From: Mitsuaria chitosanitabida ATCC BAA-476 = NBRC 102408
GTDB taxonomy: Bacteria; Pseudomonadota; Gammaproteobacteria; Burkholderiales; Burkholderiaceae_C
Direction of reading: 5' to 3'
Length of the DNA: 64,000 nucleotides
Assembly: GCF_001598255.1 (NCBI RefSeq)
Contig: NZ_BCYP01000001.1
Span: 186,001-250,000, forward strand
The notes under the pieces were generated by a model, which was not told the origin of the DNA, searched no databases, and worked only from the letters and a program-made list of their open reading frames with translations. Each line of letters starts with the position of its first letter. Positions within the stretch are counted from its first letter, which is position 1. Both the position numbers and the translations under genes were made by a program. Below, piece by piece: positions 28,643 through 36,152 of the stretch.

Positions 28643-28874
28643 TCGCCAGCGCCACTATGAGCAGCTGTTCGGTCCGATGCCGGCGTTGATCTCCGCGGGA
28701 GCGATCCGTCGCATCCTCCGCCGGATCGACATCGACGAAGCGGTCTTCGCGCGCGCTTGCAACCGCGGCCCGCAGCATGTGCGCGACTGGGAGCAGGGCC
28801 GCGGTCATCCACGTGGCCCCGAGCTCAAGCTGATCCACCTCACCCGCAAGCGCGGCCTGAACGCGCTGGCCTGA
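28560..28874 (+). CDS. HTH antitoxin 1 (XRE/NadS-like)
   Basis: 104 residues. The C-terminal half is a Xre-type helix-turn-helix of the YiaG/NadS kind: AIRRILRRIDIDEAVFARAC, then a recognition helix and the hallmark VRDWEQGRGHPRGPELKLI. It overlaps the toxin gene and is the likely cognate antitoxin and autorepressor. Closely related to the next gene (29087-29416) and more distantly to 29413-29739. Confidence 0.82.
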   Translation: MMKRQSKSLAKGLAMTRRWMDHGLISPDRQRHYEQLFGPMPALISAGAIRRILRRIDIDEAVFARACNRGPQHVRDWEQGRGHPRGPELKLIHLTRKRGLNALA

Positions 28875-28913
28875 GCGCACCCATCCCCCATTTCTCCCCC
28901 AACGGTCGGCCGC

Positions 28914-28961
28914 CCTCAGGGTGACGGCAGACCCCGCATGACCTGGCACTGATCGGTCTCG
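28914..28961 (+). repeat. 48-bp upstream repeat, copy B
   Basis: 45 of 48 bases identical to 28124-28171. It sits in front of the toxin remnant and second antitoxin, showing that the whole unit, including its promoter, was duplicated. Confidence 0.8.
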
Positions 28962-28990
28962 ACGCGCGGATCTTTCGCCCGCGGAGTTCA

Positions 28991-29100
28991 GTGCCCTTCG
29001 ACTTCTCTCGAAGAGGTTTCTTTCAATGAATGCCGATGGCTTGCGCGATGCGCTCGCCGAAGGCTCCGTGATGGAGGTGGCTTGCGATGCGTCAGCGTGA
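28991..29100 (+). pseudogene. Remnant of a second RelE-type toxin gene
   Basis: A GTG at 28991, placed like the intact toxin start, runs into TGA after 12 codons. From 29020 a different frame (LSMNADGLRDALAEGSVMEV) aligns with the C-terminus of the intact toxin (LSMTADGLREALGRGDISEV). About 85 central codons are missing. The TGA at 29098-29100 overlaps the next antitoxin start by 14 bp, showing the ancestral toxin end. A loss-of-toxin deletion is the simplest explanation. Confidence 0.75.
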
Positions 29101-29416
29101 TTCGAAGGTCCTTGGCGGAATCTTCCGGTGGGCCCAGAGGCTCAAGACCGAGTCGGTGATGACCCACCAGGAGAGGCGGCACTTTCAGCAGATCTGCGCG
29201 CCGCTGCCCCCGCTGATCACCGGCGGCACGATCCACCGGATCCGCCGCCGAGCCAGCGCGGACGAGATCATCTTCGCCCGCGCCTGCAACACCGGCTTGC
29301 ACCACGTGCGCGACTGGGAGCAGGACCGCAGCCACCCGAGAGGCCCCGAGCTCAAGCTGATCCACCTCACCCGCAAGCGCGGCGTGGACGTCGTGTCTCG
29401 AGGAGCGGACCGATGA
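29087..29416 (+). CDS. HTH antitoxin 2 (XRE/NadS-like), without an intact toxin
   Basis: 109 residues, strongly similar to antitoxin 1: TIHRIRRRASADEIIFARAC, VRDWEQDRSHPRGPELKLI and LTRKRG are shared nearly word for word. The upstream toxin is a remnant. The stop overlaps the next start (ATGA), so the third antitoxin is coupled to it. It may act as an orphan antitoxin able to neutralise the intact toxin. Confidence 0.78.
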   Translation: MRQRDSKVLGGIFRWAQRLKTESVMTHQERRHFQQICAPLPPLITGGTIHRIRRRASADEIIFARACNTGLHHVRDWEQDRSHPRGPELKLIHLTRKRGVDVVSRGADR

Positions 29417-29739
29417 CCCGCAAGCGCAAGAAGAAACTGCTGACCATGATCCACACCTGGTCGCGCGAGTTCCCACCCTATCGACTGATGACCGCGGAGG
29501 AGAAGCGGGCGCTCGACGAGCGCTTTCCGATCCCGACGCCGCTGACGGCGCAGGAGATCCGCGAGATCCGCGAATCCATGGGCATCGAGCAGTGCATCCT
29601 GGCGCGGCTGCTCGTCCTCCCGGAACGGCTGATCCGGCGCTGGGAGAACGGGCTCTCCCGTCCTCCCGGCGGCGCCGCGCTCCAGCTGCTGCACATGGCG
29701 CGTCGCGGTGGCATCGAGGCCATCTCGCTGTACCCCTGA
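29413..29739 (+). CDS. HTH antitoxin 3 (XRE/NadS-like), divergent paralogue
   Basis: 108 residues. A basic start (MTRKRKKKLLTMIHTW) is followed by EIREIRESMGIEQCILARLL, a recognition helix and IRRWENGLSRPPGGAALQLL, the same fold and WENG/WEQG hallmark as the two genes upstream but clearly diverged. The ATG overlaps the previous stop. No toxin gene accompanies it. Confidence 0.75.
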   Translation: MTRKRKKKLLTMIHTWSREFPPYRLMTAEEKRALDERFPIPTPLTAQEIREIRESMGIEQCILARLLVLPERLIRRWENGLSRPPGGAALQLLHMARRGGIEAISLYP

Positions 29740-29745
29740 AGGGGA

Positions 29746-30291
29746 TCAGCGCGCCGCGGCCGCCGGTCGCGCGCAGTCGCGGATCACCAGATCCAGCAGC
29801 AGGCCGGCCTGCGTCGCATGGGTCCATCCCTCGCTCTTGAGCAGCGTGCCCACCCGCACCGGTGGATCCTCGCGGTGGTCGACGAGAACCACGTCGTAGG
29901 TCTTGCCCGCGTCGTCGAAGGCGACCTCCGCATCCATCGTTCGCGTCAGCGCGACCCGCGTCGCCACCGGCGCGCCGCCGCGGCGTCGATGCTCGACCTC
30001 CAGATGGCAGCTGTCCTCCAGCGTGTAACGCCACTGGCGGCCGTTGCCGCCCACCGCGCGCGCGTCGCTGCCCACATGGTTCAGCTCCGCGATGCGCTGC
30101 GCGTTGCTCATCTCGAAGGGACTGACCAGCACGCGGTCGTCGCTGGGATAGCCCTCGCCACAGCCGGACAGCGCGAGCGCGACGATGAGGCTGATGACGA
30201 GGGCCAGGCCGAGTCCGACACCGGTGCCCGCGGCGCGGGCCTGCCGATCCTGTCGCGTGGACAGCGGCGAGCGCTCAAGCAGCTTGCGCAT
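29746..30291 (-). CDS. Putative lipoprotein of unknown function
   Basis: 181 residues from MRKLLERSPLS. A long n-region of about 25 residues precedes a hydrophobic helix ending in a lipobox (LALSGCGEG). The mature part shows a DSCHLEVEHRRRG segment and no family I recognise. Its start overlaps the end of the CBS-domain gene by 17 bp, so it is the second gene of that transcript. Confidence 0.7.
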   Translation of the reverse strand: MRKLLERSPLSTRQDRQARAAGTGVGLGLALVISLIVALALSGCGEGYPSDDRVLVSPFEMSNAQRIAELNHVGSDARAVGGNGRQWRYTLEDSCHLEVEHRRRGGAPVATRVALTRTMDAEVAFDDAGKTYDVVLVDHREDPPVRVGTLLKSEGWTHATQAGLLLDLVIRDCARPAAAAR

Positions 30292-31582
30292 CGGCCACCT
30301 CCTCCATCCGCGTCGCCAGCACCTTGTCGATGGTCTTGCCGTCCATGTCGACGATCTCGAAGCGCCAGCCCTCCCATTCGACGGCATCGGCCTCGCGCGG
30401 CAGGCGGCCGCTGAGCAGCATCATCATGCCGCTGAGCGTGTGGTAACGGCCGCGCTCCTCCTCCGGCACGGCGTCCAGCGTCAGGCTGTCCTTGAGCTCG
30501 GGCACGGGGATGTGGCCGTCCAGCAGCCAGGAGCCATCCGCGCGCTGCACCGCCCAGGCCGAGGCCGGATCGCGGGCCTGGAATTCGCCGGTGATCGCCT
30601 CGACCAGATCGTGCAGCGTGACCATGCCCTGCACCTCGCCGTACTCGTCGATCACGAACGCCATGTGCACCTCCGACGAACGGAAGTTGGCGAGCAGCTC
30701 CATGCCGGTGAGCGTCTCCGGCACATACAGCGGCGGCGCGAGGCGCTCGTCCAGGCGTGGCTGGCGATGACGCAGCAGATCCGAGAGCAGCTGGCGCGCG
30801 TTCACGACACCGACGATGTCGTTGAGCCCCGTGCCCCGCACGACCGGGAACAGCGCGTGGTCCGAGGCCTCGATGCGGGCGAGGCTCTCCTCCATGGTCG
30901 CGTTCAGGTCCAGGCTGACCACGTCGCTGCGCGGCACCATCAGGGAGCTGATCTGGCGGTCGTCCAGGCGGAAGACGTTGCGCACCATCGCGTGCTCGTG
31001 GGACTCGATGACGCCGGCGCTGGTGCCTTCGGCGAGCACGGCGTGGATCTCCTCCTCGGTCACGTTGAAGGCCGAGGAGGCCTTCACGCCCAGCAGTCGC
31101 AGCAGCGCGTTCGTCGAGCCCGACAGCAGTCGCACGAAGGGCTTGGTCGCGACGGCCAGCGCCCCGATCGGACGGGCGACCAGACGCGCGACGGCCTCGG
31201 GGTTGGACTGGCCCAGGCGCTTGGGCACCAGTTCGCCGAGCACGATGGAGAAGTAGGTGATCAGCACGACCACCAGGCCGGTGGCGACGCCGTTGGCGTA
31301 CTCGGCGGGGATGCCGCGGACGATGAGCTCGGTGGCCAGCGGTCCGGCCAGGGCGGCCTCGCCGACGATGCCGTTGAGCACGCCGATGGAGGTGATGCCG
31401 ATCTGGATCGTGGACAGGAATCGGGTCGGGTCCTCACCCAGCTTGACGGCCGCCGCGGCGGCGCTGTCGCCCTCGTCGACGAGTTTCTGGAGGCGTGCCC
31501 GACGCGCGGTGACCAGTCCGATCTCGGACATGGCGAACACGCCGTTGAGCAGGATGAGGGCGAAAAGTATGGCGATTTCCAT
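30275..31582 (-). CDS. CNNM/hemolysin family membrane protein (DUF21-CBS-CorC_HlyC)
   Basis: 435 residues. An N-terminal DUF21 membrane domain of about 180 residues with four hydrophobic segments is followed by a CBS pair (VPRSDVVSLDLNATMEESLA, then VPETLTGMELLANF, with FVIDEYGEVQGMVTLHDLVEAI) and a C-terminal CorC_HlyC domain. Family members are linked to magnesium or cobalt extrusion and stress resistance; the ion is not determined here. Confidence 0.9.
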   Translation of the reverse strand: MEIAILFALILLNGVFAMSEIGLVTARRARLQKLVDEGDSAAAAAVKLGEDPTRFLSTIQIGITSIGVLNGIVGEAALAGPLATELIVRGIPAEYANGVATGLVVVLITYFSIVLGELVPKRLGQSNPEAVARLVARPIGALAVATKPFVRLLSGSTNALLRLLGVKASSAFNVTEEEIHAVLAEGTSAGVIESHEHAMVRNVFRLDDRQISSLMVPRSDVVSLDLNATMEESLARIEASDHALFPVVRGTGLNDIVGVVNARQLLSDLLRHRQPRLDERLAPPLYVPETLTGMELLANFRSSEVHMAFVIDEYGEVQGMVTLHDLVEAITGEFQARDPASAWAVQRADGSWLLDGHIPVPELKDSLTLDAVPEEERGRYHTLSGMMMLLSGRLPREADAVEWEGWRFEIVDMDGKTIDKVLATRMEEVADAQAA

Positions 31583-31759
31583 GATGGGCAGACGATGCCG
31601 GCACGCGCGACGGAAGGCGGCGAGGCCGGACAGGGCGATGAAGGACGACGTGGCGACGGACGCGATCTCAGGCGATCGGCGCTCGCGGGTCGAGAGAGGG
31701 CGCGCGTGGCGCGCTTCACACGCGGACGGTTCGCGAAGGCGACCGTCGCGCGGGCGTCG

Positions 31760-32209
31760 TCAGGCCCGTGGCGGGCGGCGGGGGGGCTGCGGCCAGATGT
31801 CCGGCGCGTGCGGCTCCGGCGTGGCGCGGGGTGTCAACCGCGGCTGCTCGAGCCGCATGGGCGCGGCGTCGGGCTTGCAGTGATCGGGCATGTCGTCCGA
31901 GGTGTCGCCGAGCTCGTAGAGCAACGAGGCGATGCCGCCCGTGTCATCCGGGACCTGCCGGCCCTGCGGATCGCCGTTGTCCGCTGGCGTGGGCGAGGTG
32001 ATCGCCGGCGCGAGGGCGCCGGCATCGACCGGGTGACCGTCGACGCGCAGATGCTGCGCATGCGGGACGCCCGAGGCGAAGTTCGCCACGCCGGCCGCGG
32101 CGATGCCGTAGGCGGGGACGAGGATCACCAGGACGAGGATGCGGAGCCAGCGGGTCACAGGGCGTGATTCTATCGAGGGCGACGCGGGCGCCTCGCCCTC
32201 GATCCTCAT
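31760..32209 (-). CDS. Single-pass membrane protein of unknown function
   Basis: 149 residues. One transmembrane helix lies at about 21-44 (WLRILVLVILVPAYGIAAAG). The rest is a Pro-rich, probably periplasmic tail with a single cysteine (DHCKPD). The ATG overlaps the stop of the SMI1-like gene (ATGA), indicating coupled expression. No homologue recognised. Confidence 0.7.
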   Translation of the reverse strand: MRIEGEAPASPSIESRPVTRWLRILVLVILVPAYGIAAAGVANFASGVPHAQHLRVDGHPVDAGALAPAITSPTPADNGDPQGRQVPDDTGGIASLLYELGDTSDDMPDHCKPDAAPMRLEQPRLTPRATPEPHAPDIWPQPPRRPPRA

Positions 32210-32775
32210 CCCCCCAGGATCGGCTGCATCCACCGCTCGAAGCGGGTCTGCCATTCCTTCTGGGCGGCCTTGAGGATCTCCTCCGGGTCGTCCACCGGCG
32301 CGATCTGGAAGTGCTCCCGCAGCCACTCGACATAGCGGTCCAGCTCGGCGCTCTTGCGGTAGTGATGCTCGCTGCGGAAGTAGTGGACGCGGTCCATGTC
32401 GATCATCGGCTCCACGTCGCAGGTGCTGACGCGCAGCAGCTCGCGCACGTCGCGGGCGACCACCCATTCGCCGCCTTCGTCGCCGAAGACCACGACCGGC
32501 CAGCGGTCCGGCAGCGGCGGTTGCGACGGGTCGGGATTCCACAGCGCGTAGAACGAGCCCGACGCCGAGGCGCGCGCGAAGGGCACCAGGCGGGCGAGGA
32601 ACTCCGGATCCGCGGACCAGCCGTGGCGCAGTCCGTCGCGATCCTGCGCCGACAGGCTCAGCGCCTGCGAGTAGTTGCCGAAGCCCACCTCGTCCTGGAA
32701 GCGCAGCAGATCGAGCAGCGCGGCGGGAACGGGCAGGTCGCCGAAGGAGGCGGCGTAATCGTGGAGATCGGTCAT
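32206..32775 (-). CDS. SMI1/KNR4 (SUKH)-like protein
   Basis: 189 residues. The pattern VPAALLDLLRFQDEVGFGNY near the start, PVVVFGDEGGEWVVARDVRELLRV in the middle and an aromatic C-terminal helix resemble SMI1/KNR4 superfamily proteins, several of which are immunity proteins against contact-dependent or polymorphic toxins. No toxin gene is next to it. The family call is by pattern only. Confidence 0.5.
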   Translation of the reverse strand: MTDLHDYAASFGDLPVPAALLDLLRFQDEVGFGNYSQALSLSAQDRDGLRHGWSADPEFLARLVPFARASASGSFYALWNPDPSQPPLPDRWPVVVFGDEGGEWVVARDVRELLRVSTCDVEPMIDMDRVHYFRSEHHYRKSAELDRYVEWLREHFQIAPVDDPEEILKAAQKEWQTRFERWMQPILGG

Positions 32776-32948
32776 GGGAGCGGAGCGTTCGGTCGGGCCG
32801 GCTGGACCCGGCCGCCCCGCGGCAGCGGAGCCGCCGGGAATCTATCGCTCAACCCGCCTGACGCGATGTGACCTTCGTCCTGCCGCGATGCACCGTCCCG
32901 GCGCGGATCCGCACCGATTCGACGCCATGCCCGCGCGGGAAGCGGGAC

Positions 32949-33335
32949 TCACCACGGCTGTGCGGCGGCGGTCCCCTGGTGATACCGCATCTGCCAGCCC
33001 TCGGCCGTCCGCAGCCACAGCGACGAGCGCAAGGTGTGGTGCGCCAGCGAGCCGTCGTCCTGCCGATGCGCGGAGCGATAGGTCAGCAGCGCCGCGTCCG
33101 GGGAGATCGGCGCGATGCGGAAATCGTCGGGGACCACGCGCGGCGGCTCGTGGTCGTCGGCCAGCCACGCGATGATCGTCGGCCGGTCGTACTGCCGGCC
33201 CGATCGGCCGACCTCATGGAAGTCGGGATGCAGCAGCTGCGACAGGCGCTCGGCGCTGCAGCGCACGCCGGGGTGATGCAGCTCGACCTCGAGCGCGCGC
33301 AAGGTGTCGAGCAGGGACAAGTCGGGAGCGGTCAT
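32949..33335 (-). CDS. NTF2-like (DUF4440-type) protein
   Basis: 128 residues. LLDTLRALEVELHHPGVRC, LLHPDFHEVGRSGR, LLTYRSAHR and SSLWLRTAEGWQMRYHQGTA match the SnoaL/NTF2-like fold of DUF4440 proteins, a small cytosolic cone-shaped domain with varied functions. It lies 77 bp after cobT on the same strand; nothing ties it to B12. Confidence 0.82.
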   Translation of the reverse strand: MTAPDLSLLDTLRALEVELHHPGVRCSAERLSQLLHPDFHEVGRSGRQYDRPTIIAWLADDHEPPRVVPDDFRIAPISPDAALLTYRSAHRQDDGSLAHHTLRSSLWLRTAEGWQMRYHQGTAAAQPW

Positions 33336-33412
33336 GAGGAGATCGATCGGTCGATCGCATCGAGGTCCAGGGACCGCCGAGCATAGCGGCCTCTTCGCCC
33401 GCGCCCTGTCGG

Positions 33413-34456
33413 TCAGACCTTGTCGCTGACGCCCGAGGAATCGAAGCTGGCCATCTCCGCCAGGATGCGGCTGGCCGATTCCAGCAGCGGCCAGGCCAGT
33501 GCGGCACCGGAGCCTTCGCCCAGGCGCAGGCCCAGGTCCAGCAGCGGCTCGACCTGCAGCATCTCCAGCATCAGGCGGTGCCCCTGCTCGTTGGACCGGT
33601 GCGCGAAGACGCAGCGCTCCAGCACCGCCGGCTGCAGCTTCGCCGCGACCATCACCGCGGCGCCGGTGATGAAGCCGTCGACCACGATCACCCGGCGCTC
33701 CAGCGCGGCCTGTAGCACGGCGCCGACCATCATCGCCACCTCCAGCCCGCCCAGCGCGGCCAGGGCCGACAGCGGCTCGTTGGCGCGCGGATGGCGCTCC
33801 AGCGCGCGCATCAGCACCGACAGCTTGCGCTGCAGCTGCGCATCGTCCAGCCCCGTGCCGCGGCCCACGCACTCGGCCAACTGGAAGCCGCCCAGGCGCG
33901 CCAGCAGCAGCGAGGCCGACGAGGTGTTGCCGATGCCCATCTCGCCCAGCAGCAGCACGTTGCCGGGGCGCTTCTGCAGCAGGGTCTTGCCGGCGGCCAC
34001 CGCCGTCGCGCACTCCTCGACGCTCATCGCCGGGCCTTCCAGCATGTCGCGGCTGCCCATCGCGATCTTGGCGATCAGCAGACCCGGGCGCGGCTCGAAG
34101 CTGTGGTTCACGCCCGCGTCGACGACGCTCAGCGTCAGGCCGTGCTGGCGCGCCAGCACCGACACCGCCGCGCCGCCGGACAGGAAGTTCTCCACCATCT
34201 GCCAGGTCACGTCCGACGGGTAGGCCGACACGCCGTGCGCCGCGATGCCGTGGTCGGCCGCGAAGACCAGCAGTTGCGGATCGATCAGCTTGGGCGTGTC
34301 GCTGCCCAGGATCAGGCCCAGGCGCAGCATCAGCGTCTCCAGGCGGCCCAGCGAGCCCACCGGCTTGGTCTTGCGGTCGATGCGGTGGCGCAGCGCCGCC
34401 GCCAGGGCGTCGTCGTGCAGCGAGGGGATCTCGGGGATCAGGTCTTGCGTGGTCAT
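33413..34456 (-). CDS. cobT: Nicotinate-nucleotide-dimethylbenzimidazole phosphoribosyltransferase
   Basis: 347 residues, full length. Forms alpha-ribazole phosphate, the lower ligand of cobalamin. Signatures: KPVGSLGRLETLMLRLG, VFAADHGIAAHGVSAYPSDVT, GEMGIGNTSSAS, and the catalytic glutamate in LRLGEGSGAALA. Last cobalamin gene of the long operon; 169 bp separate it from cobQ. Confidence 0.97.
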   Translation of the reverse strand: MTTQDLIPEIPSLHDDALAAALRHRIDRKTKPVGSLGRLETLMLRLGLILGSDTPKLIDPQLLVFAADHGIAAHGVSAYPSDVTWQMVENFLSGGAAVSVLARQHGLTLSVVDAGVNHSFEPRPGLLIAKIAMGSRDMLEGPAMSVEECATAVAAGKTLLQKRPGNVLLLGEMGIGNTSSASLLLARLGGFQLAECVGRGTGLDDAQLQRKLSVLMRALERHPRANEPLSALAALGGLEVAMMVGAVLQAALERRVIVVDGFITGAAVMVAAKLQPAVLERCVFAHRSNEQGHRLMLEMLQVEPLLDLGLRLGEGSGAALAWPLLESASRILAEMASFDSSGVSDKV

Positions 34457-34625
34457 GGTGGACTCGGAACTCGTCGGGAGGAGGAGGGGATTCGCGCGAG
34501 CCTGGGCTCGGGGGACGCGAGGGACAAGGGAGCTCGGGCTGGCAGGAGGCCGCCGGGGCCCGTCGTGGACGGCGACGGGCGCGGTGCGCGGCGATCGGAC
34601 ATGTCGCCGCGCGCTCGCGAGGCGG

Positions 34626-36152
34626 TCACGGGGGCTGGCGGGGCTCCAACAGGGATTGCAGCGCACCGGGCGCGAAATGCCGGTCGACATAGTCGGCCAG
34701 CTCGTCGAAGACCTGGTCGAGCGGGCGCGACGGACGCGCGAACAGCGCGGCGAGCACGCGCTCGTCCTCGAACAGGCCATGCAGGTAGTGGCCCAGCACC
34801 GGGCCGTGTCGCCAGCCCAGGGGCTCGCCCAGGCCGTCGAAGAGCACCGGCTGCGCGGTCGGCAGCGACGGGTGCTGCGCCGTGCGGCCGTGATGGATCT
34901 CGTAGCCGCGCGCCGGCAGCGAGGCCAGCGCGGCCCACGGGCCGTCGAGCTCGGGCGCGAAGCGGCATTCGGTGTCCCGCAGCAGCTTCTCGCGCTCGAA
35001 GGAGGTGACCAGCGGCAGCAGGCCCAGGCCCGGGGCGTTGCCGTCCAGGCCGTGCGGATCGATCAGGGCCTCGCCCAGCATCTGCAGGCCGCCGCAGATG
35101 CCCAGCACCGGCCGTCCCGCGGCCGCGTGCGCCGCGATGACCACGTCCAGGCGCTGCGCCCGCAGCCAGGCGAGATCCGCCGCGACGGCCTTGGAGCCGG
35201 GCAGCACGATCCAGTCGGCGCCGTCGAGGTCCGCGGGCTCGCGCGCCCACGCGAGTCGCACGTCGGGCAGGTTGCGCAGCGGCTGGAACTCGTCGAGGTT
35301 GGACAGACGCGGATAGGCGACGACGGCGATCCGCAGCGGGCCACGACGCGTCGCGGCGCCGCCCGTACCCGACGCGATCGACGCGGCCAGGGCGCTCGTG
35401 CCGCCGGTGGGCTGGTCGTCGAAGACACCGTCCTCCTCGGGCAGGCCGTGCCCGCGCCACATCGGCAGGGTCGCGAGCGTCGGCACGCCGGTCATCTGCT
35501 GGAGCATCTCCGGCCCCGGTGACAGCAGCGCCGCGTCGCCGCGGAAGCGGTTCAGCACGAAGCCGCGGATCAGCGCGCGCTCCTCGGCGGGCAGCAGCTG
35601 GTGCGTGCCGAACAGGTGCGCGAAGGCGCCGCCGCGGTCGATGTCGGTGACCAGCAGGCAGGCGGCGCCCGCCTCGCGCGCGGTGCGCATGTTCACGTAG
35701 TCGCTGCTGTGCAGGTTGATCTCGGCCGGCGAGCCCGCGCCCTCGATGACGACCACGTCGTTCTCGGCCAGCAGCTCGTGCAAGGCGCCGCGAGCGTGCG
35801 TCCACAGCGTCTCGCTGCGCTCGCGCCAGGGCGCGCGGCTGAGCGCCTCGTCCACCTCGCCCAGCACGACGACCTGCGAGGCCGTGTCCTTCTCGGGCTT
35901 GAGCAGCACGGGGTTCATCCGCACCTCGGGCCGCGCCCTCGCGGCCAGCGCCTGGAAGTACTGCGCCGACCCGATCTCGCCCGCGCGACCGTCAAGACCC
36001 GGCACCACGCGCGCGTTGTTGCTCATGTTCTGCGCCTTGTACGGCGCGACCTTGAGACCCTGGCGCGCGTACCAGCGGCACAGCGCCGTGGTCAGGAAGC
36101 TCTTGCCCGCGCCGCTCGTCGTGCCGAGCACCATCACCGCGCGGCCCGTCAT
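34626..36152 (-). CDS. cobQ: Cobyric acid synthase
   Basis: 508 residues. Amidates four side chains of adenosylcobyrinate a,c-diamide using glutamine. The N-terminal P-loop-like domain begins MTGRAVMVLGTTSGAGKS, with APYKAQNMSNNARV. The C-terminal class I amidotransferase domain has its cysteine in VLGICGGLQMLG and a histidine in YEIHHGRT. The ATG overlaps the stop of cobD. Confidence 0.96.
   Translation of the reverse strand: MTGRAVMVLGTTSGAGKSFLTTALCRWYARQGLKVAPYKAQNMSNNARVVPGLDGRAGEIGSAQYFQALAARARPEVRMNPVLLKPEKDTASQVVVLGEVDEALSRAPWRERSETLWTHARGALHELLAENDVVVIEGAGSPAEINLHSSDYVNMRTAREAGAACLLVTDIDRGGAFAHLFGTHQLLPAEERALIRGFVLNRFRGDAALLSPGPEMLQQMTGVPTLATLPMWRGHGLPEEDGVFDDQPTGGTSALAASIASGTGGAATRRGPLRIAVVAYPRLSNLDEFQPLRNLPDVRLAWAREPADLDGADWIVLPGSKAVAADLAWLRAQRLDVVIAAHAAAGRPVLGICGGLQMLGEALIDPHGLDGNAPGLGLLPLVTSFEREKLLRDTECRFAPELDGPWAALASLPARGYEIHHGRTAQHPSLPTAQPVLFDGLGEPLGWRHGPVLGHYLHGLFEDERVLAALFARPSRPLDQVFDELADYVDRHFAPGALQSLLEPRQPP

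Noticed and set aside
28124-28961. CRISPR or phage attachment sites from the two 48-bp repeats
   Set aside because: Only two copies, 790 bp apart, each with a toxin-antitoxin unit behind it; a gene duplication explains them.
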